DNA from: Methylophaga sp. UBA3192
GTDB lineage: Bacteria > Pseudomonadota > Gammaproteobacteria > Nitrosococcales > Methylophagaceae
Length of the DNA: 54,436 nucleotides
Assembly (NCBI GenBank): GCA_002363955.1
Contig: DEXE01000006.1
Span: 709,061-763,496 of the forward strand
Direction of reading: 5' to 3'
Numbering within the stretch: position 1 is the stretch's first letter; each line of letters starts with the position of its first letter. Position numbers and translations under genes: made by a program. Below are positions 16,375 through 25,790 of the stretch, in pieces. Below the pieces are notes generated by a model. That model did not search any database, was not told the origin of the DNA, and saw only the letters and a list, made by a program, of their open reading frames with translations.

Positions 16375-17202
16375 TTAAGCCGTGACGCTTGCTAAATCAC
16401 GCGCATTAATTGCATGACGCATTTCGGCTAATATACTTGCAACTGCAGCAGGCAGTTCCTGTGGACGATTGGCATGTTCTTCAATACAGCGTACCAAAGT
16501 ACTCCCAACGACTACAGCGTCAGCGACCTGGGCTACTGCCGCTGCCGAACGACCATCTCTGATACCAAAGCCAACGCCAACAGGTAACGACGTGTATTTA
16601 CGAATTTCTTCGAGTTTGGCAGTTACTTCATTAATTTCCAGCGCAGCCGTACCGGTCACACCTTTAATGGATACATAATAAATAAAGCCTTTGGCATATT
16701 GAGCAATTTTCTGCATTCGCTCAGCAGAGGTCGTCGGTGCAACCAGGAAGATAGTGTCGATATCGTGTGCATCCATCAAACGTTTGAACTCGTCCGACTC
16801 TTCTGGCGGCATATCCACTGTCAGGACACCATCCACACCGACCGCCTGTGCTTTTTTGGCGAACGCTTCGTAGCCCATCGCCTCAAGTGGATTGGCATAT
16901 CCCATCAATACCAGCGGAGTATGGTTATTTTTTTCTCTGAATTGTTTCACCATATCCAGAATTGAATTCAGCGTAACATCATTCTTCAATGCCCGCTCAC
17001 AGGCTTTTTGGATCACCGGACCATCTGACATCGGGTCTGAAAAGGGTACACCCAACTCGATAATATCAGCGCCAGCTTCAACCAGAGCATGTAGCAATGG
17101 TACCGTTACCCATGGTTCTGGATCACCCGCCGTGACATAGGGAATAAGTGCCGTTTGCCCATCTGCCTGAAGATTTTCAAAACATTCTTTAATACGACTC
17201 AT
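16375..17202 (-). CDS. trpA: Tryptophan synthase alpha chain
   Basis: TrpA cleaves indole-3-glycerol phosphate to indole and glyceraldehyde-3-phosphate and channels indole to TrpB. The 275-residue TIM barrel has the catalytic acids at the expected positions, E49 in DIIELGVPF and D60 in SDPMSDGPVIQ. It also has the flexible loop sequence YYVSIKGVTGTAALE and the phosphate-binding VGFGIRDG. It lies ten bases behind trpB in the same run. The start at 17202 agrees with the family. Confidence 0.97.
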   Translation of the reverse strand: MSRIKECFENLQADGQTALIPYVTAGDPEPWVTVPLLHALVEAGADIIELGVPFSDPMSDGPVIQKACERALKNDVTLNSILDMVKQFREKNNHTPLVLMGYANPLEAMGYEAFAKKAQAVGVDGVLTVDMPPEESDEFKRLMDAHDIDTIFLVAPTTSAERMQKIAQYAKGFIYYVSIKGVTGTAALEINEVTAKLEEIRKYTSLPVGVGFGIRDGRSAAAVAQVADAVVVGSTLVRCIEEHANRPQELPAAVASILAEMRHAINARDLASVTA

Positions 17203-17212
17203 TTTATATTCC

Positions 17213-18433
17213 TCAGAAATTCAGACCAGCCATGGCTGCAACCGTATGCATGTCTTTATCACCACGTCCTGAAACATTTATAAGGATACTTTGATCTGCC
17301 GACATCGTTGGGGCTATCTTGGAAACATATGCTAATGCGTGACTGGTCTCCAAAGCGGGAATAATCCCTTCGGTACGCGTTAGTTCATGGAATGCATCCA
17401 AAGCTTCGTTATCCGTCACGGTGACATACTGCGCACGACCAATATCTTTTAACCACGCATGTTCAGGCCCCACACCAGGATAATCAAGTCCAGCAGAGAT
17501 CGAGTGTGTTTCAGTTATTTGTCCGGCAGCATCCTGAATCAGGTAGGTACGGTTGCCGTGTAAAACACCCGGTGTACCGGCGGATAAGGGAGCCGAATGC
17601 TGGCCGGTTTGCAGACCATGACCAGCGCCTTCGACACCAATCATTGCAACTGATTTATCTTCAATAAAGGGATAAAACAGACCAATAGCATTTGAACCGC
17701 CACCGATACAGGCAACCAATGCATCCGGTAACTTACCGGTAGTATTGATCATTTGCTGACGCGCTTCACGCCCGATAACAGATTGAAAATCACGTACCAT
17801 GGCCGGATATGGATGCGGCCCGGCAACCGTGCCAATAATATAGAAAGTATCATCAACATTCGTGACCCAATCTCGCAAGGCTTCATTCAAAGCATCTTTC
17901 AGTGTTTTAGATCCTGACTGAACAGGCACAACTTCTGCCCCCAGCAGCTTCATGCGATAGACATTCTGTGCCTGACGTTCAACATCTTCAGCGCCCATGT
18001 AAACGACACATTCCATTCCCAGTCGCGCAGCAACCGTTGCCGTAGCAACACCGTGCTGACCGGCACCGGTTTCAGCAATAATACGGGTTTTGCCCATCCG
18101 TTTCGCCATCAACGCCTGGCCGATTGTGTTGTTTACTTTGTGCGCACCGGTATGATTGAGGTCTTCGCGTTTTAAATAAATCTGCGCGCCGCCTAACTTT
18201 CGTGTCCAGTTTTCGGCATGATAAATTGGTGAAGGCCGACCAACAAAGTCGGCCAGATCTTTATCCATTTCAGCTTGAAAAGCTGCATCGTTTTTATATT
18301 GTTTGTAGGCTTCTTCAAGCTCATAAATAGCGCCCATCAAGGTTTCGCCTACAAAGCGACCACCATAGGGCCCAAAATGACCTAACTCATCCGGGTAATG
18401 TTTAAAGTAATCATCAATCTGTGTCTCAGGCAT
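17213..18433 (-). CDS. trpB: Tryptophan synthase beta chain
   Basis: TrpB condenses indole with L-serine using pyridoxal phosphate. The 406-residue protein carries the cofactor lysine K99 in NHTGAHKVNNTIGQA, the phosphate-cradling VACIGGGSNAIGLFYPF and the C-terminal LINVSGRGDKDMHT. It opens with FGPYGGRFVGETLMGAIYEL. Its ATG lies eight bases inside the end of trpF, suggesting coupled translation. No trp-leader or trpE/D/C genes are in the window, so this is the split trpFBA arrangement seen in many gammaproteobacteria. Confidence 0.97.
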   Translation of the reverse strand: MPETQIDDYFKHYPDELGHFGPYGGRFVGETLMGAIYELEEAYKQYKNDAAFQAEMDKDLADFVGRPSPIYHAENWTRKLGGAQIYLKREDLNHTGAHKVNNTIGQALMAKRMGKTRIIAETGAGQHGVATATVAARLGMECVVYMGAEDVERQAQNVYRMKLLGAEVVPVQSGSKTLKDALNEALRDWVTNVDDTFYIIGTVAGPHPYPAMVRDFQSVIGREARQQMINTTGKLPDALVACIGGGSNAIGLFYPFIEDKSVAMIGVEGAGHGLQTGQHSAPLSAGTPGVLHGNRTYLIQDAAGQITETHSISAGLDYPGVGPEHAWLKDIGRAQYVTVTDNEALDAFHELTRTEGIIPALETSHALAYVSKIAPTMSADQSILINVSGRGDKDMHTVAAMAGLNF

Positions 18434-19040
18434 TTGCCACCTCTCGCATGAATGCGCTTATTTTATTATTACTTTTAAGTCCTTTCGACTCTTCTACTCC
18501 GCCACTCACATCCACTGCATAAGGCGAAACCTGCCGAATAGCTTGTGCAACATTTTCAGCTGTCAGGCCACCCGCCAATATCAATGGCTTGCTAACAGCC
18601 GTAATCATTGACCAATCAAACGTCTGACCGGTTCCCCCGGGCACACCATGTTGATAACTATCCAGCAATAAGGCGGATGCTTCCGGGAATCTTTTATCCG
18701 CCTGTTGCAAGTCTGCTATTGACTGCATACGTATTGCTTTGATATACGGCATTTTGAACTGCGCACAAAACTCTGCAGATTCATCACCATGAAATTGCAA
18801 TAAACCTAGCGGTACCTGTTCAAGCGTTTGCCAGACTGTCTCAGCAGTTGCATTAACAAATAAACCCACATTGCTGATAAAAGGTGGTAACTGCGCTGTA
18901 ATTGCGGCGGCCTGCTCGATTGTCACGGCTCTGGGACTCGGCCCATAAAAAACCAATCCGATAGCATCCGCCCCGCTTTTCACAGCAAATTCAGCATCTT
19001 GGCGACGCGTAATGCCACATATTTTAACGCGGGTTCTCAT
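18426..19040 (-). CDS. trpF: Phosphoribosylanthranilate isomerase
   Basis: TrpF performs the Amadori rearrangement of phosphoribosylanthranilate in tryptophan synthesis. The 204-residue TIM barrel has the catalytic cysteine C8 in VKICGITRRQDA, the family block GADAIGLVFYGPSPRAVT, the general-acid Asp in ALLLDSYQHGVPGGTG and the ending YAVDVSGGVEESKGLK. It is monofunctional, without a TrpC fusion. It lies between truA (37-bp gap) and trpB (8-bp overlap). Confidence 0.96.
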   Translation of the reverse strand: MRTRVKICGITRRQDAEFAVKSGADAIGLVFYGPSPRAVTIEQAAAITAQLPPFISNVGLFVNATAETVWQTLEQVPLGLLQFHGDESAEFCAQFKMPYIKAIRMQSIADLQQADKRFPEASALLLDSYQHGVPGGTGQTFDWSMITAVSKPLILAGGLTAENVAQAIRQVSPYAVDVSGGVEESKGLKSNNKISAFMREVANA

Positions 19041-19077
19041 CTGAGGTTATCAGCTTTCCAAATGTTAGCCTGATACT

Positions 19078-19857
19078 TTACCAGAGCACTGGAAAACCTG
19101 ACACTGTCGGCAATAAATATTCGTCGGGATAAACCACATCTGTCAGATAAAGACCTTGAGGTGGTGCGGTGACACCGGCCATTTTCCGATCCCGGCTTTG
19201 TAACACTTCCAAAGCCCATTCTGCCTGTCTTTTTCCTTCACCTACCGGAACCAGTACACCTAATAAGTTACGTACCATATGATGAAGAAATGATTTTGCT
19301 TCAACATCCACAGCAATGCAGTCATCACGTCGAGTAACAATTAATTTATCCAAGGTTTTAACCGGACTTTTCGCCTGACACTCCTGTGCTCTGAAGGCAG
19401 AAAAATCATGTTGTCCAAGCAACAAATCAGCAGCCAGCTGCATTTTATGTTCATCAAGAGATTTGTAAACCCACCACATCCGCTGATGATGTACGCTGGA
19501 ACGACTGTCACGATTGAGGATTAAATAACGATAGCGGCGTTTGCTTGCACTGAAACGGGCATTGAATTTTTCAGGAACAGGCTTGACCCACTTAATACAG
19601 ATATCATGTGGAAGGTTGGAATTCAGTCCCAACAACCAGTTACGGTCTTCGCGCATCGCCTCGGTGTCAAAATGAACAACCTGATTTAATGCGTGGACAC
19701 CAGTATCAGTCCGGCCTGCAGCAAAAACTTCCGTCTGTGCATCAGCGATCAATGAAACTGCTTTTTGCAACTCACTCTGAACGGTGCGCTGTCCTGGCTG
19801 AAACTGCCAGCCATGAAACTGGCTGCCGTCATATTCGACACCTAGGGCTATCCTCAC
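19078..19857 (-). CDS. truA: tRNA pseudouridine(38-40) synthase
   Basis: TruA isomerises uridines 38-40 in the anticodon stem-loop of many tRNAs. The 259-residue protein has the catalytic aspartate D51 in AAGRTDTGVHALNQVVHF and the RNA-binding FHGWQFQPGQRTVQSEL. It also has RRYRYLILNRDSRSSVHHQR and the closing HHMVRNLLGVLVPVGEG block. Translation starts at a GTG (19855-19857) giving MRIALGVEYDGSQF, the normal TruA N-terminus. It lies ten bases behind fimV. The order fimV-truA-trpF is common in Pseudomonas-like genomes. Confidence 0.96.
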   Translation of the reverse strand: MRIALGVEYDGSQFHGWQFQPGQRTVQSELQKAVSLIADAQTEVFAAGRTDTGVHALNQVVHFDTEAMREDRNWLLGLNSNLPHDICIKWVKPVPEKFNARFSASKRRYRYLILNRDSRSSVHHQRMWWVYKSLDEHKMQLAADLLLGQHDFSAFRAQECQAKSPVKTLDKLIVTRRDDCIAVDVEAKSFLHHMVRNLLGVLVPVGEGKRQAEWALEVLQSRDRKMAGVTAPPQGLYLTDVVYPDEYLLPTVSGFPVLW

Positions 19858-19867
19858 AGATGAACCG

Positions 19868-22729
19868 TTATATCAAAGAATCGAGCAGTTCTTGCGCTCG
19901 TTTTTTCTGTTCATCAGTGCCCTGCTCAAGGACTTCCTCAAGGATACCTCTTGCACCCTCAGGATCGCCCATATCCTTGTATGCCTCTGCCAGATCTAAT
20001 TTAGTTTCGGCTTCATCTATTGAATCAAAGTCGCTGAGATCAAAGTCCAGCTCTTCATCGTCTAAACTGCTATCCAGATTCAAATAATCTTCGATAACAT
20101 CATCAGTCTCTGTTGCAGGCTCATCTTCAATTTCAAAAGCAGATAAATCCAACTCGTCAGAATCAAGTGATATAACTTCCTCAGACTCATCTGAGGCAAC
20201 TTGCTCTGCATCTTCTTCAGATTCATCAATAGCCAAATCCAGAATGTCGGGGGCAGATGAATCAGGCTGCAAGACATTATCCTGATCTAAATCTATTCGT
20301 AAATCGTTGTCATCTTCAGCAAACTGAACATCCGGCTCCTCGGTTTCAATTTCTCTATCTTTTTCTGCCACTTCATTGAGATCAAATGGCAACAAGTCTT
20401 CCTCATCACGCTGATACACTTCATCACCCTGTGAAGATGGAGCCGAATCGGTTGTATAATCATCCAGATTGAAGTCTATATGATCGGATTCTTCCGTCTC
20501 AGCAGAGGAATCCAGTGGTTGTGGTTGTTCGGTAGCGCTGTCTTCTTCAATATTGACTCTGGCTTCCTCTTGCACTGTACTTTCTTCAGCATGATGAGTT
20601 TCTTCATCCATTGCTTCTGATTGCTCAGCAAATAGTGGATTATGTGGCAGTAACTGATTGCCCCAGCTTCTGATCTCTGGCCACTGAGGATGGGTTTCAT
20701 CAATCCCAGTGGTATTCAACAAGGCAATGAAATCTGCAGATTTTTGCTGTTTGTAGTACACAAACATCAATTTTGCAGCAATATCGTTATCGTCGGGAGC
20801 TTGATGATGAGCCTGTTCAAGTGCGGTCCCTGCCTGCACATAGTCCGCATAACCGACAAACATTTCTGCCTGTTCGACCAATTCTTCAACTGTTTTGGTT
20901 TTGCTTTCTGCCGAGGTGTTTATCTCATCTACTGATGGCGCGACAATATTGACAGTGCCCGCTTCGGGGTCTGCTTTGACAGGTTTATTTTTTTGGATTT
21001 TACTGACGGCATCATCCCAGCTGACTTCACGCTGGCTGCGACGTAAGATCATCCACAAAATTAACAGTAACAGTAATACCGCAAGCAAGGATTCAACCTT
21101 ATGGGCTATGACAAAAGCCTGGACCCTTTGGTAAAGAGAATCCATCTGCTGCTGGTCAAGATCCAGCATCTGGGCAGCTTCATCAATGGCAACATCAACC
21201 TCTGCTGAGGCTGTTTCCAATTCTGTTGAATCAGCGGTACTTTCATCCAGCTGCGTATCCATTTGTTCCGCAGCATTATCTTCATCAGTTTCAGCTATAA
21301 CGCCAAAAGAGTCTTCATTCAACTCTGGTAATGCTTCACCCTCACCTGAGATGCCTGAGACAGATTCGCCATTGTTAATCTCAACAGGTTGCCAATCATT
21401 ATCGTCATCACTCTTAGGAGTGGCATCTTCGGATAAAGTATTCAGATTTGCGATATTGTCAGCTTCACTGCCTTCCAGAATGGCATTAGCTTCATCGACG
21501 AGCGTGGCTAAATCCATCTGCGATTCATCCTGCTCTAGCAAGCTCTGCAGTCTTGCCATATCTGCATCTTTCAGAGAAATAAGACGCCGCATGGTATCCA
21601 GCTGGCGTTCCATCGCATCCATACGATTTTTAAAATCAATATTTTCCTGAGATTGGGCCTCTATTGTTTCCTGGGCCAGAGTCAGTTGCTCACTTATTTT
21701 TTGTAAATCAGGGTCACCATTAATCTCTGGATCAGCATCAAGCAGGCTGTTTTCTGTAGCTGCAATTAATTTCAAACGGGCACTCTCTGCAGCGGCATCT
21801 TCCTCATCGGCTTGCAATGAAGCTGATTCGTCATCAGGATTCGCTACAGCATTATCATCAGCTTCCGCATCAATTTCCGGAGAAGCCTCCTCATTTACTG
21901 ATATTGATGGTGCTACTTCATTTGCGGTTGGTACTGGCGTAACGGCCTGTGAACGGTTTCGCCATGTAGCATTTTGCTGATCAACCGTCTGTTTTGCTTC
22001 GCTGGCAGAAATGCGAGTAATTTCGTCTGTTGAAGGAATTCTAAGCGTACTGCCCGCATAGAGACTGTTAACATTATTTTGCTGAAATGCCCGGGGATTT
22101 GCGTTAAGCAGAGCTAACATCATCTGCTGCATTGTAATATTTGCTGAAGGCCTGGTTCTCTCTGCAATGCTCCACAAGGTGTCACGCGAGTGTACCTTAT
22201 ACTCAGACACGTTATCACGGCTTGCTGTCCATGCCGTTGGTTCCTGGCGTGACGCTACAGGTGTTGGTTGGCTTCGCTGGGAAATAGATGAACCTGATGG
22301 CGCACGACTTGCCTGATTACGATACAACTCTTTAGGCGGATCCAAAAGAACTGTGTATTCGCGTAGTAATTTTCCCTGGCCGGTCGTTGCTGCCAATAAA
22401 AAACCCAGAAACGGTTCTTTAATTGGCACATCAGAAGTGATCATTATTCGCGTCGAATTGGCCTCTTCAACCACTTCAAAATTCAGTTGTGTTAGCAGAA
22501 AACTTCTATCCAGCCCGGCTCGTTCAAAATCCTGAGTGGAAGCCAACCTGACTTGTAAGTTACCACGCTCATCCTCTCTGAGCGCATTGACAGATATTTC
22601 AGCTCTGAAAGGTTCATTCAGAGCTGAATGCAGGGTTATCTGTCCAAGTCCAAAAGCGTACCCGGTTAAGGGAGTTAATAAACCAAGTGCCGTAGCTACC
22701 GACAAACTGGCCAACGTTTTCTGTTTCAT
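19868..22729 (-). CDS. fimV: FimV/HubP-family polar landmark protein
   Basis: FimV-type proteins bind peptidoglycan through LysM, span the inner membrane once and expose a long acidic cytoplasmic tail that organises cell poles, type IV pili and flagella. This 953-residue protein shows a signal peptide (residues 1-26), the FimV N-terminal domain (about 27-130) and LysM at about 176-232. A coiled-coil segment follows near 340-400 and one membrane helix near 545-565 (LLAVLLLLLILWMILRR). The very acidic Asp/Glu/Ser-rich tail ends in the FimV C-terminal repeat at about 908-953 (ETKLDLAEAYKDMGDPEGAR). Tail length varies widely in the family. It follows asd by 32 bp, with AGGGGAG before its ATG. Confidence 0.93.
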   Translation of the reverse strand: MKQKTLASLSVATALGLLTPLTGYAFGLGQITLHSALNEPFRAEISVNALREDERGNLQVRLASTQDFERAGLDRSFLLTQLNFEVVEEANSTRIMITSDVPIKEPFLGFLLAATTGQGKLLREYTVLLDPPKELYRNQASRAPSGSSISQRSQPTPVASRQEPTAWTASRDNVSEYKVHSRDTLWSIAERTRPSANITMQQMMLALLNANPRAFQQNNVNSLYAGSTLRIPSTDEITRISASEAKQTVDQQNATWRNRSQAVTPVPTANEVAPSISVNEEASPEIDAEADDNAVANPDDESASLQADEEDAAAESARLKLIAATENSLLDADPEINGDPDLQKISEQLTLAQETIEAQSQENIDFKNRMDAMERQLDTMRRLISLKDADMARLQSLLEQDESQMDLATLVDEANAILEGSEADNIANLNTLSEDATPKSDDDNDWQPVEINNGESVSGISGEGEALPELNEDSFGVIAETDEDNAAEQMDTQLDESTADSTELETASAEVDVAIDEAAQMLDLDQQQMDSLYQRVQAFVIAHKVESLLAVLLLLLILWMILRRSQREVSWDDAVSKIQKNKPVKADPEAGTVNIVAPSVDEINTSAESKTKTVEELVEQAEMFVGYADYVQAGTALEQAHHQAPDDNDIAAKLMFVYYKQQKSADFIALLNTTGIDETHPQWPEIRSWGNQLLPHNPLFAEQSEAMDEETHHAEESTVQEEARVNIEEDSATEQPQPLDSSAETEESDHIDFNLDDYTTDSAPSSQGDEVYQRDEEDLLPFDLNEVAEKDREIETEEPDVQFAEDDNDLRIDLDQDNVLQPDSSAPDILDLAIDESEEDAEQVASDESEEVISLDSDELDLSAFEIEDEPATETDDVIEDYLNLDSSLDDEELDFDLSDFDSIDEAETKLDLAEAYKDMGDPEGARGILEEVLEQGTDEQKKRAQELLDSLI

Positions 22730-22761
22730 TTAACTCCCCTTCCTTGACAATTCAGCAATGC

Positions 22762-23784
22762 CTAGAGGTATTTATCGACCAGAAGTTCGGCGATTTGTAC
22801 ACTGTTCAGTGCAGCCCCTTTACGGACATTGTCTGAGACGACCCATAAATTCAAACCGTTTGGATGTGAAATATCTTCCCGGATACGCCCTACGTATACA
22901 GGATCCTGCCCCGAAGATTCTGTGACAGCGGTTGGATAACCACCATCTTTATGCTCGTCAACCACTACGATGCCTTCAAATGCTGAGAGCAATTCCTTGG
23001 CTTTTTCAGCCGTAATTTTATCTCTGGTTTCAATATGAATTGCTTCTGAGTGACCGAAAAACACTGGCACACGAACCGCGGTAGGATTCACCTGAATATC
23101 ATTATCCCCCATGATTTTCCTGGTTTCCCACACCATTTTCATTTCTTCTTTGGTGTAGCCGTTATCCATGAAGACGTCAATTTGCGGAATCACATTAAAA
23201 GCGATTTGTTTAGGATAAACTTCAGCTTCAACAGGTCGACCATTTAACAACGCCGCTGTTTGCTTAGCCAATTCGTCCATAGCCGGTTTACCACTTCCGG
23301 ATACTGCCTGATAAGTACAGACATTAATACGTTTGATGCCAACCGCATCATATATGGGTTTTAATGCCACCAGCATTTGAATAGTTGAGCAATTGGGATT
23401 GGCAATAATACCCTTCTTTTTGTACCCCACCACAGCCTCTGGATTCACTTCCGGCACAATCAAGGGTACATCATCGTCATATCGAAACTGTGAAGTATTA
23501 TCAATAACGATACAGCCTGCGGCGGCCGCTTTGGGTGCATAAATTTCAGAAACACTGGCACCTGGCGAAAACAAACCGATCTGCACTTTGGAAAAATCAA
23601 ACTGCGCCAGATCTTCAACTATTAACGATTTGTTACCAAACTGTACGGTTGAGCCAGCCGAGCGTTCGCTGGCCAAGGCATAAACTTTACCTACAGGAAA
23701 CTTACGCTGATGCAGGATCTCAAGCATGGCTTCACCTACCGCACCAGTCGCCCCTACAACAGCAATATCAACTTGTTTAGTCAC
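22762..23784 (-). CDS. asd: Aspartate-semialdehyde dehydrogenase
   Basis: Asd reduces aspartyl phosphate to aspartate semialdehyde, the branch point to lysine, diaminopimelate, methionine and threonine. The 340-residue protein has the NADP-binding VVGATGAVGEAML at residues 9-21, the nucleophile C132 in IIANPNCSTIQMLVAL, the TYQAVSGSGKPAMDEL block and the catalytic-His region VRVPVFFGHSEAIHIE. Its length and motifs match the shorter (Pseudomonas Asd2/Gram-positive-like) type. It follows leuB by 20 bp, in the usual leuB-asd-fimV order. Confidence 0.96.
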   Translation of the reverse strand: MTKQVDIAVVGATGAVGEAMLEILHQRKFPVGKVYALASERSAGSTVQFGNKSLIVEDLAQFDFSKVQIGLFSPGASVSEIYAPKAAAAGCIVIDNTSQFRYDDDVPLIVPEVNPEAVVGYKKKGIIANPNCSTIQMLVALKPIYDAVGIKRINVCTYQAVSGSGKPAMDELAKQTAALLNGRPVEAEVYPKQIAFNVIPQIDVFMDNGYTKEEMKMVWETRKIMGDNDIQVNPTAVRVPVFFGHSEAIHIETRDKITAEKAKELLSAFEGIVVVDEHKDGGYPTAVTESSGQDPVYVGRIREDISHPNGLNLWVVSDNVRKGAALNSVQIAELLVDKYL

Positions 23785-23804
23785 AATTCACCTAAATTCT
23801 TTTG

Positions 23805-24875
23805 TTACAGCGCTGCCACAACGGCATCGCCCATTTCAGCAGTGGTCACACGAGTCGTGCCCGCGGAAAAAATATCTGCTGTTCTCAAACCTTGATCCAG
23901 AACTTTACTGACCGCTTTTTCAATACGATCTGCAAAAGCCGGTTGATCAAGAGTGTAACGTAACATCATAGCAGCTGACAGAATGGTTGCCAGCGGATTA
24001 GCAATGTTTTGTCCAGCAATATCAGGCGCTGATCCGTGAATTGGTTCATACATGCCTTTACCGTTTTCATCCAGTGAAGCAGACGGCAACATGCCAATCG
24101 AGCCCGTCAGCATCGACGCGCAATCAGACAGAATATCGCCAAACATATTGGTGGTCACCATAACGTCAAACTGTTTCGGTGCACGTACCAGCTGCATTGC
24201 CGCATTATCAACATACATATGACTTAATTCGACATCAGCATAGTCTTTAGACAAGGTTGTCATGGTCTCACGCCATAATTCCGTGCATTCCAGTACATTG
24301 GCTTTATCTACCGAGCACACGCGGCTTTGGCGTTTGCGTGCAATATCAAATGCCACGCGACCGATACGATTAATTTCGCTTTCGCGATAAACCAGGGTGT
24401 TGTAGCCTTCTTTTTCACCATTTTCCAGGGTACGAATCCCTCTTGGCTGGCCGAAATAAATACCACCAGTCAACTCCCGCACAATCATTAAATCCAGACC
24501 AGCAACGACTTCGGGCTTCAAAGTGGAAGCATCAGCTAATTGTGGATATAACAGGGCCGGACGTAAATTGGCAAAAAGGTTTAATTGTGAACGAATACCC
24601 AATAAACCTTTTTCGGGACGTACACTGATATCCAATGATTCCCATTTATAACCGCCAACGGCGCCTAATAAGATGGCATCAGCATGTTTGGCCATCTGCA
24701 GGGTTTCATCTGGCAGTGGGCTGCCGGTTTCATCATAGGCGGCACCACCGATCAAACCATATTCCAGTTCAATATCTAAACCATCCTGCTTGAAAGCATT
24801 TAAAACTTTGACGGCTTCAGCAACGATTTCCGGGCCGATACCATCGCCGGCCAATACTGCAATTTTTTTTGTCAT
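23805..24875 (-). CDS. leuB: 3-isopropylmalate dehydrogenase
   Basis: LeuB oxidises and decarboxylates 3-isopropylmalate to 2-oxoisocaproate with NAD. The 356-residue protein shows IAVLAGDGIGPEIVAEAVKV at the start and the substrate-binding NLFANLRPALLYP. It also carries LDLMIVRELTGGIYFGQPRG, the metal/substrate block VTTNMFGDILSDCASMLTGS and the NAD-selective EPIHGSAPDIAGQNIANP. It lies 27 bp behind leuD. Confidence 0.97.
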   Translation of the reverse strand: MTKKIAVLAGDGIGPEIVAEAVKVLNAFKQDGLDIELEYGLIGGAAYDETGSPLPDETLQMAKHADAILLGAVGGYKWESLDISVRPEKGLLGIRSQLNLFANLRPALLYPQLADASTLKPEVVAGLDLMIVRELTGGIYFGQPRGIRTLENGEKEGYNTLVYRESEINRIGRVAFDIARKRQSRVCSVDKANVLECTELWRETMTTLSKDYADVELSHMYVDNAAMQLVRAPKQFDVMVTTNMFGDILSDCASMLTGSIGMLPSASLDENGKGMYEPIHGSAPDIAGQNIANPLATILSAAMMLRYTLDQPAFADRIEKAVSKVLDQGLRTADIFSAGTTRVTTAEMGDAVVAAL

Positions 24876-24902
24876 GAATGTTATTACTTTTAAAATTTAT
24901 TA

Positions 24903-25547
24903 TTAGGAAAATAACCACGGCGCCTGTTCACGGCGGCGTGCTTCGTAAGCTTTAATATCATCAGTATGTTTGAGAGTCAGACCGATATCATCCAGGCCTT
25001 CAAGCAAACAGTGTTTTTTAAAGCTATCAATTTCAAAATGAAATTTTTCACCATCAGGTAACAGAATAGTTTGCTCGGGTAAATCAACCGTCAACTTATA
25101 GCCCGGTGAAGCCTCAACCTGATGGAATAATTTATCAACCTGTTTTTCATCAAGTTTTATAGCGAGAATGCCATTTTTACTGCTGTTGCTGAAAAAGATA
25201 TCAGCAAAACTCGGGGCGATAATCACCCGTATACCAAAATCTTCCAATGCCCAAACCGCGTGTTCACGGCTTGAACCACAACCAAAGTTTTCACGTGCCA
25301 GTAATATGGTACCGCCTTGATAACGTGGTTGATTCAATTCAAAATCCGGATTTAAGGGGCGATTACTGCAATCCTGTCCAGGTTCGCCATGGTCCAGATA
25401 ACGCCATTCATCAAACAGATTAGGGCCAAAGCCACTGCGTTTAATCGATTTCAAAAACTGTTTGGGGATAATGGCATCTGTATCGACATTGGGCCGATCC
25501 AAAGGAATCACTAATCCGGTTTCCACGGAAATTTTTTGCATGTTCAC
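24903..25547 (-). CDS. leuD: 3-isopropylmalate dehydratase small subunit
   Basis: LeuD pairs with LeuC to isomerise 2-isopropylmalate to 3-isopropylmalate. The 214-residue protein has the aconitase swivel-domain signature ILLARENFGCGSSREHAVWA, preceded by RPNVDTDAIIPKQFLKSIKR. The family-typical C-terminal DIGLTLKHTDDIKAYEARR is present. Its partner leuC is not next to it, which is unusual because leuC normally abuts leuD. The 243 bp upstream show no leuC remnant but do contain a 23-bp palindrome, after which motB begins. The catalytic large subunit must be encoded elsewhere. Confidence 0.96.
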   Translation of the reverse strand: MNMQKISVETGLVIPLDRPNVDTDAIIPKQFLKSIKRSGFGPNLFDEWRYLDHGEPGQDCSNRPLNPDFELNQPRYQGGTILLARENFGCGSSREHAVWALEDFGIRVIIAPSFADIFFSNSSKNGILAIKLDEKQVDKLFHQVEASPGYKLTVDLPEQTILLPDGEKFHFEIDSFKKHCLLEGLDDIGLTLKHTDDIKAYEARRREQAPWLFS

Positions 25548-25687
25548 CTCTTACTTTCTTATCGCAGTGCCTTTTGATGGTCAGGTCTTGCCTTGGCATC
25601 CGTTTTATTTTTCAAATTAAGGCTTTTCAATCTTCTATGACGCATGTGGCGATGTTATGGCACGTGATATATTTGGTCATTAAAACC

Positions 25688-25710
25688 TGCAAATAATACC
25701 ATTGTTTGCA
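25688..25710. promoter_or_regulatory. 23-bp operator-like palindrome upstream of leuD
   Basis: TGCAAATAAT and ATTGTTTGCA form 10-bp arms with one mismatch around the spacer ACC. It lies about 140 bp before the leuD ATG, in a 243-bp gap with no gene. The size and symmetry suit a dimeric repressor or activator controlling the leuD-leuB-asd run. No regulator gene is adjacent. Confidence 0.4.
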
Positions 25711-25790
25711 TCGGTATATTTGGTTGATGACATTCTGTTTGAGACTTTTTATCGTTCACAACCGTCTCTGTTATGGGAGACAAAATGGCT

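Noticed and set aside
25548..25790. Remnant of leuC upstream of leuD
   Set aside because: No LeuC C-terminal motifs or open frame could be recognised on the minus strand.
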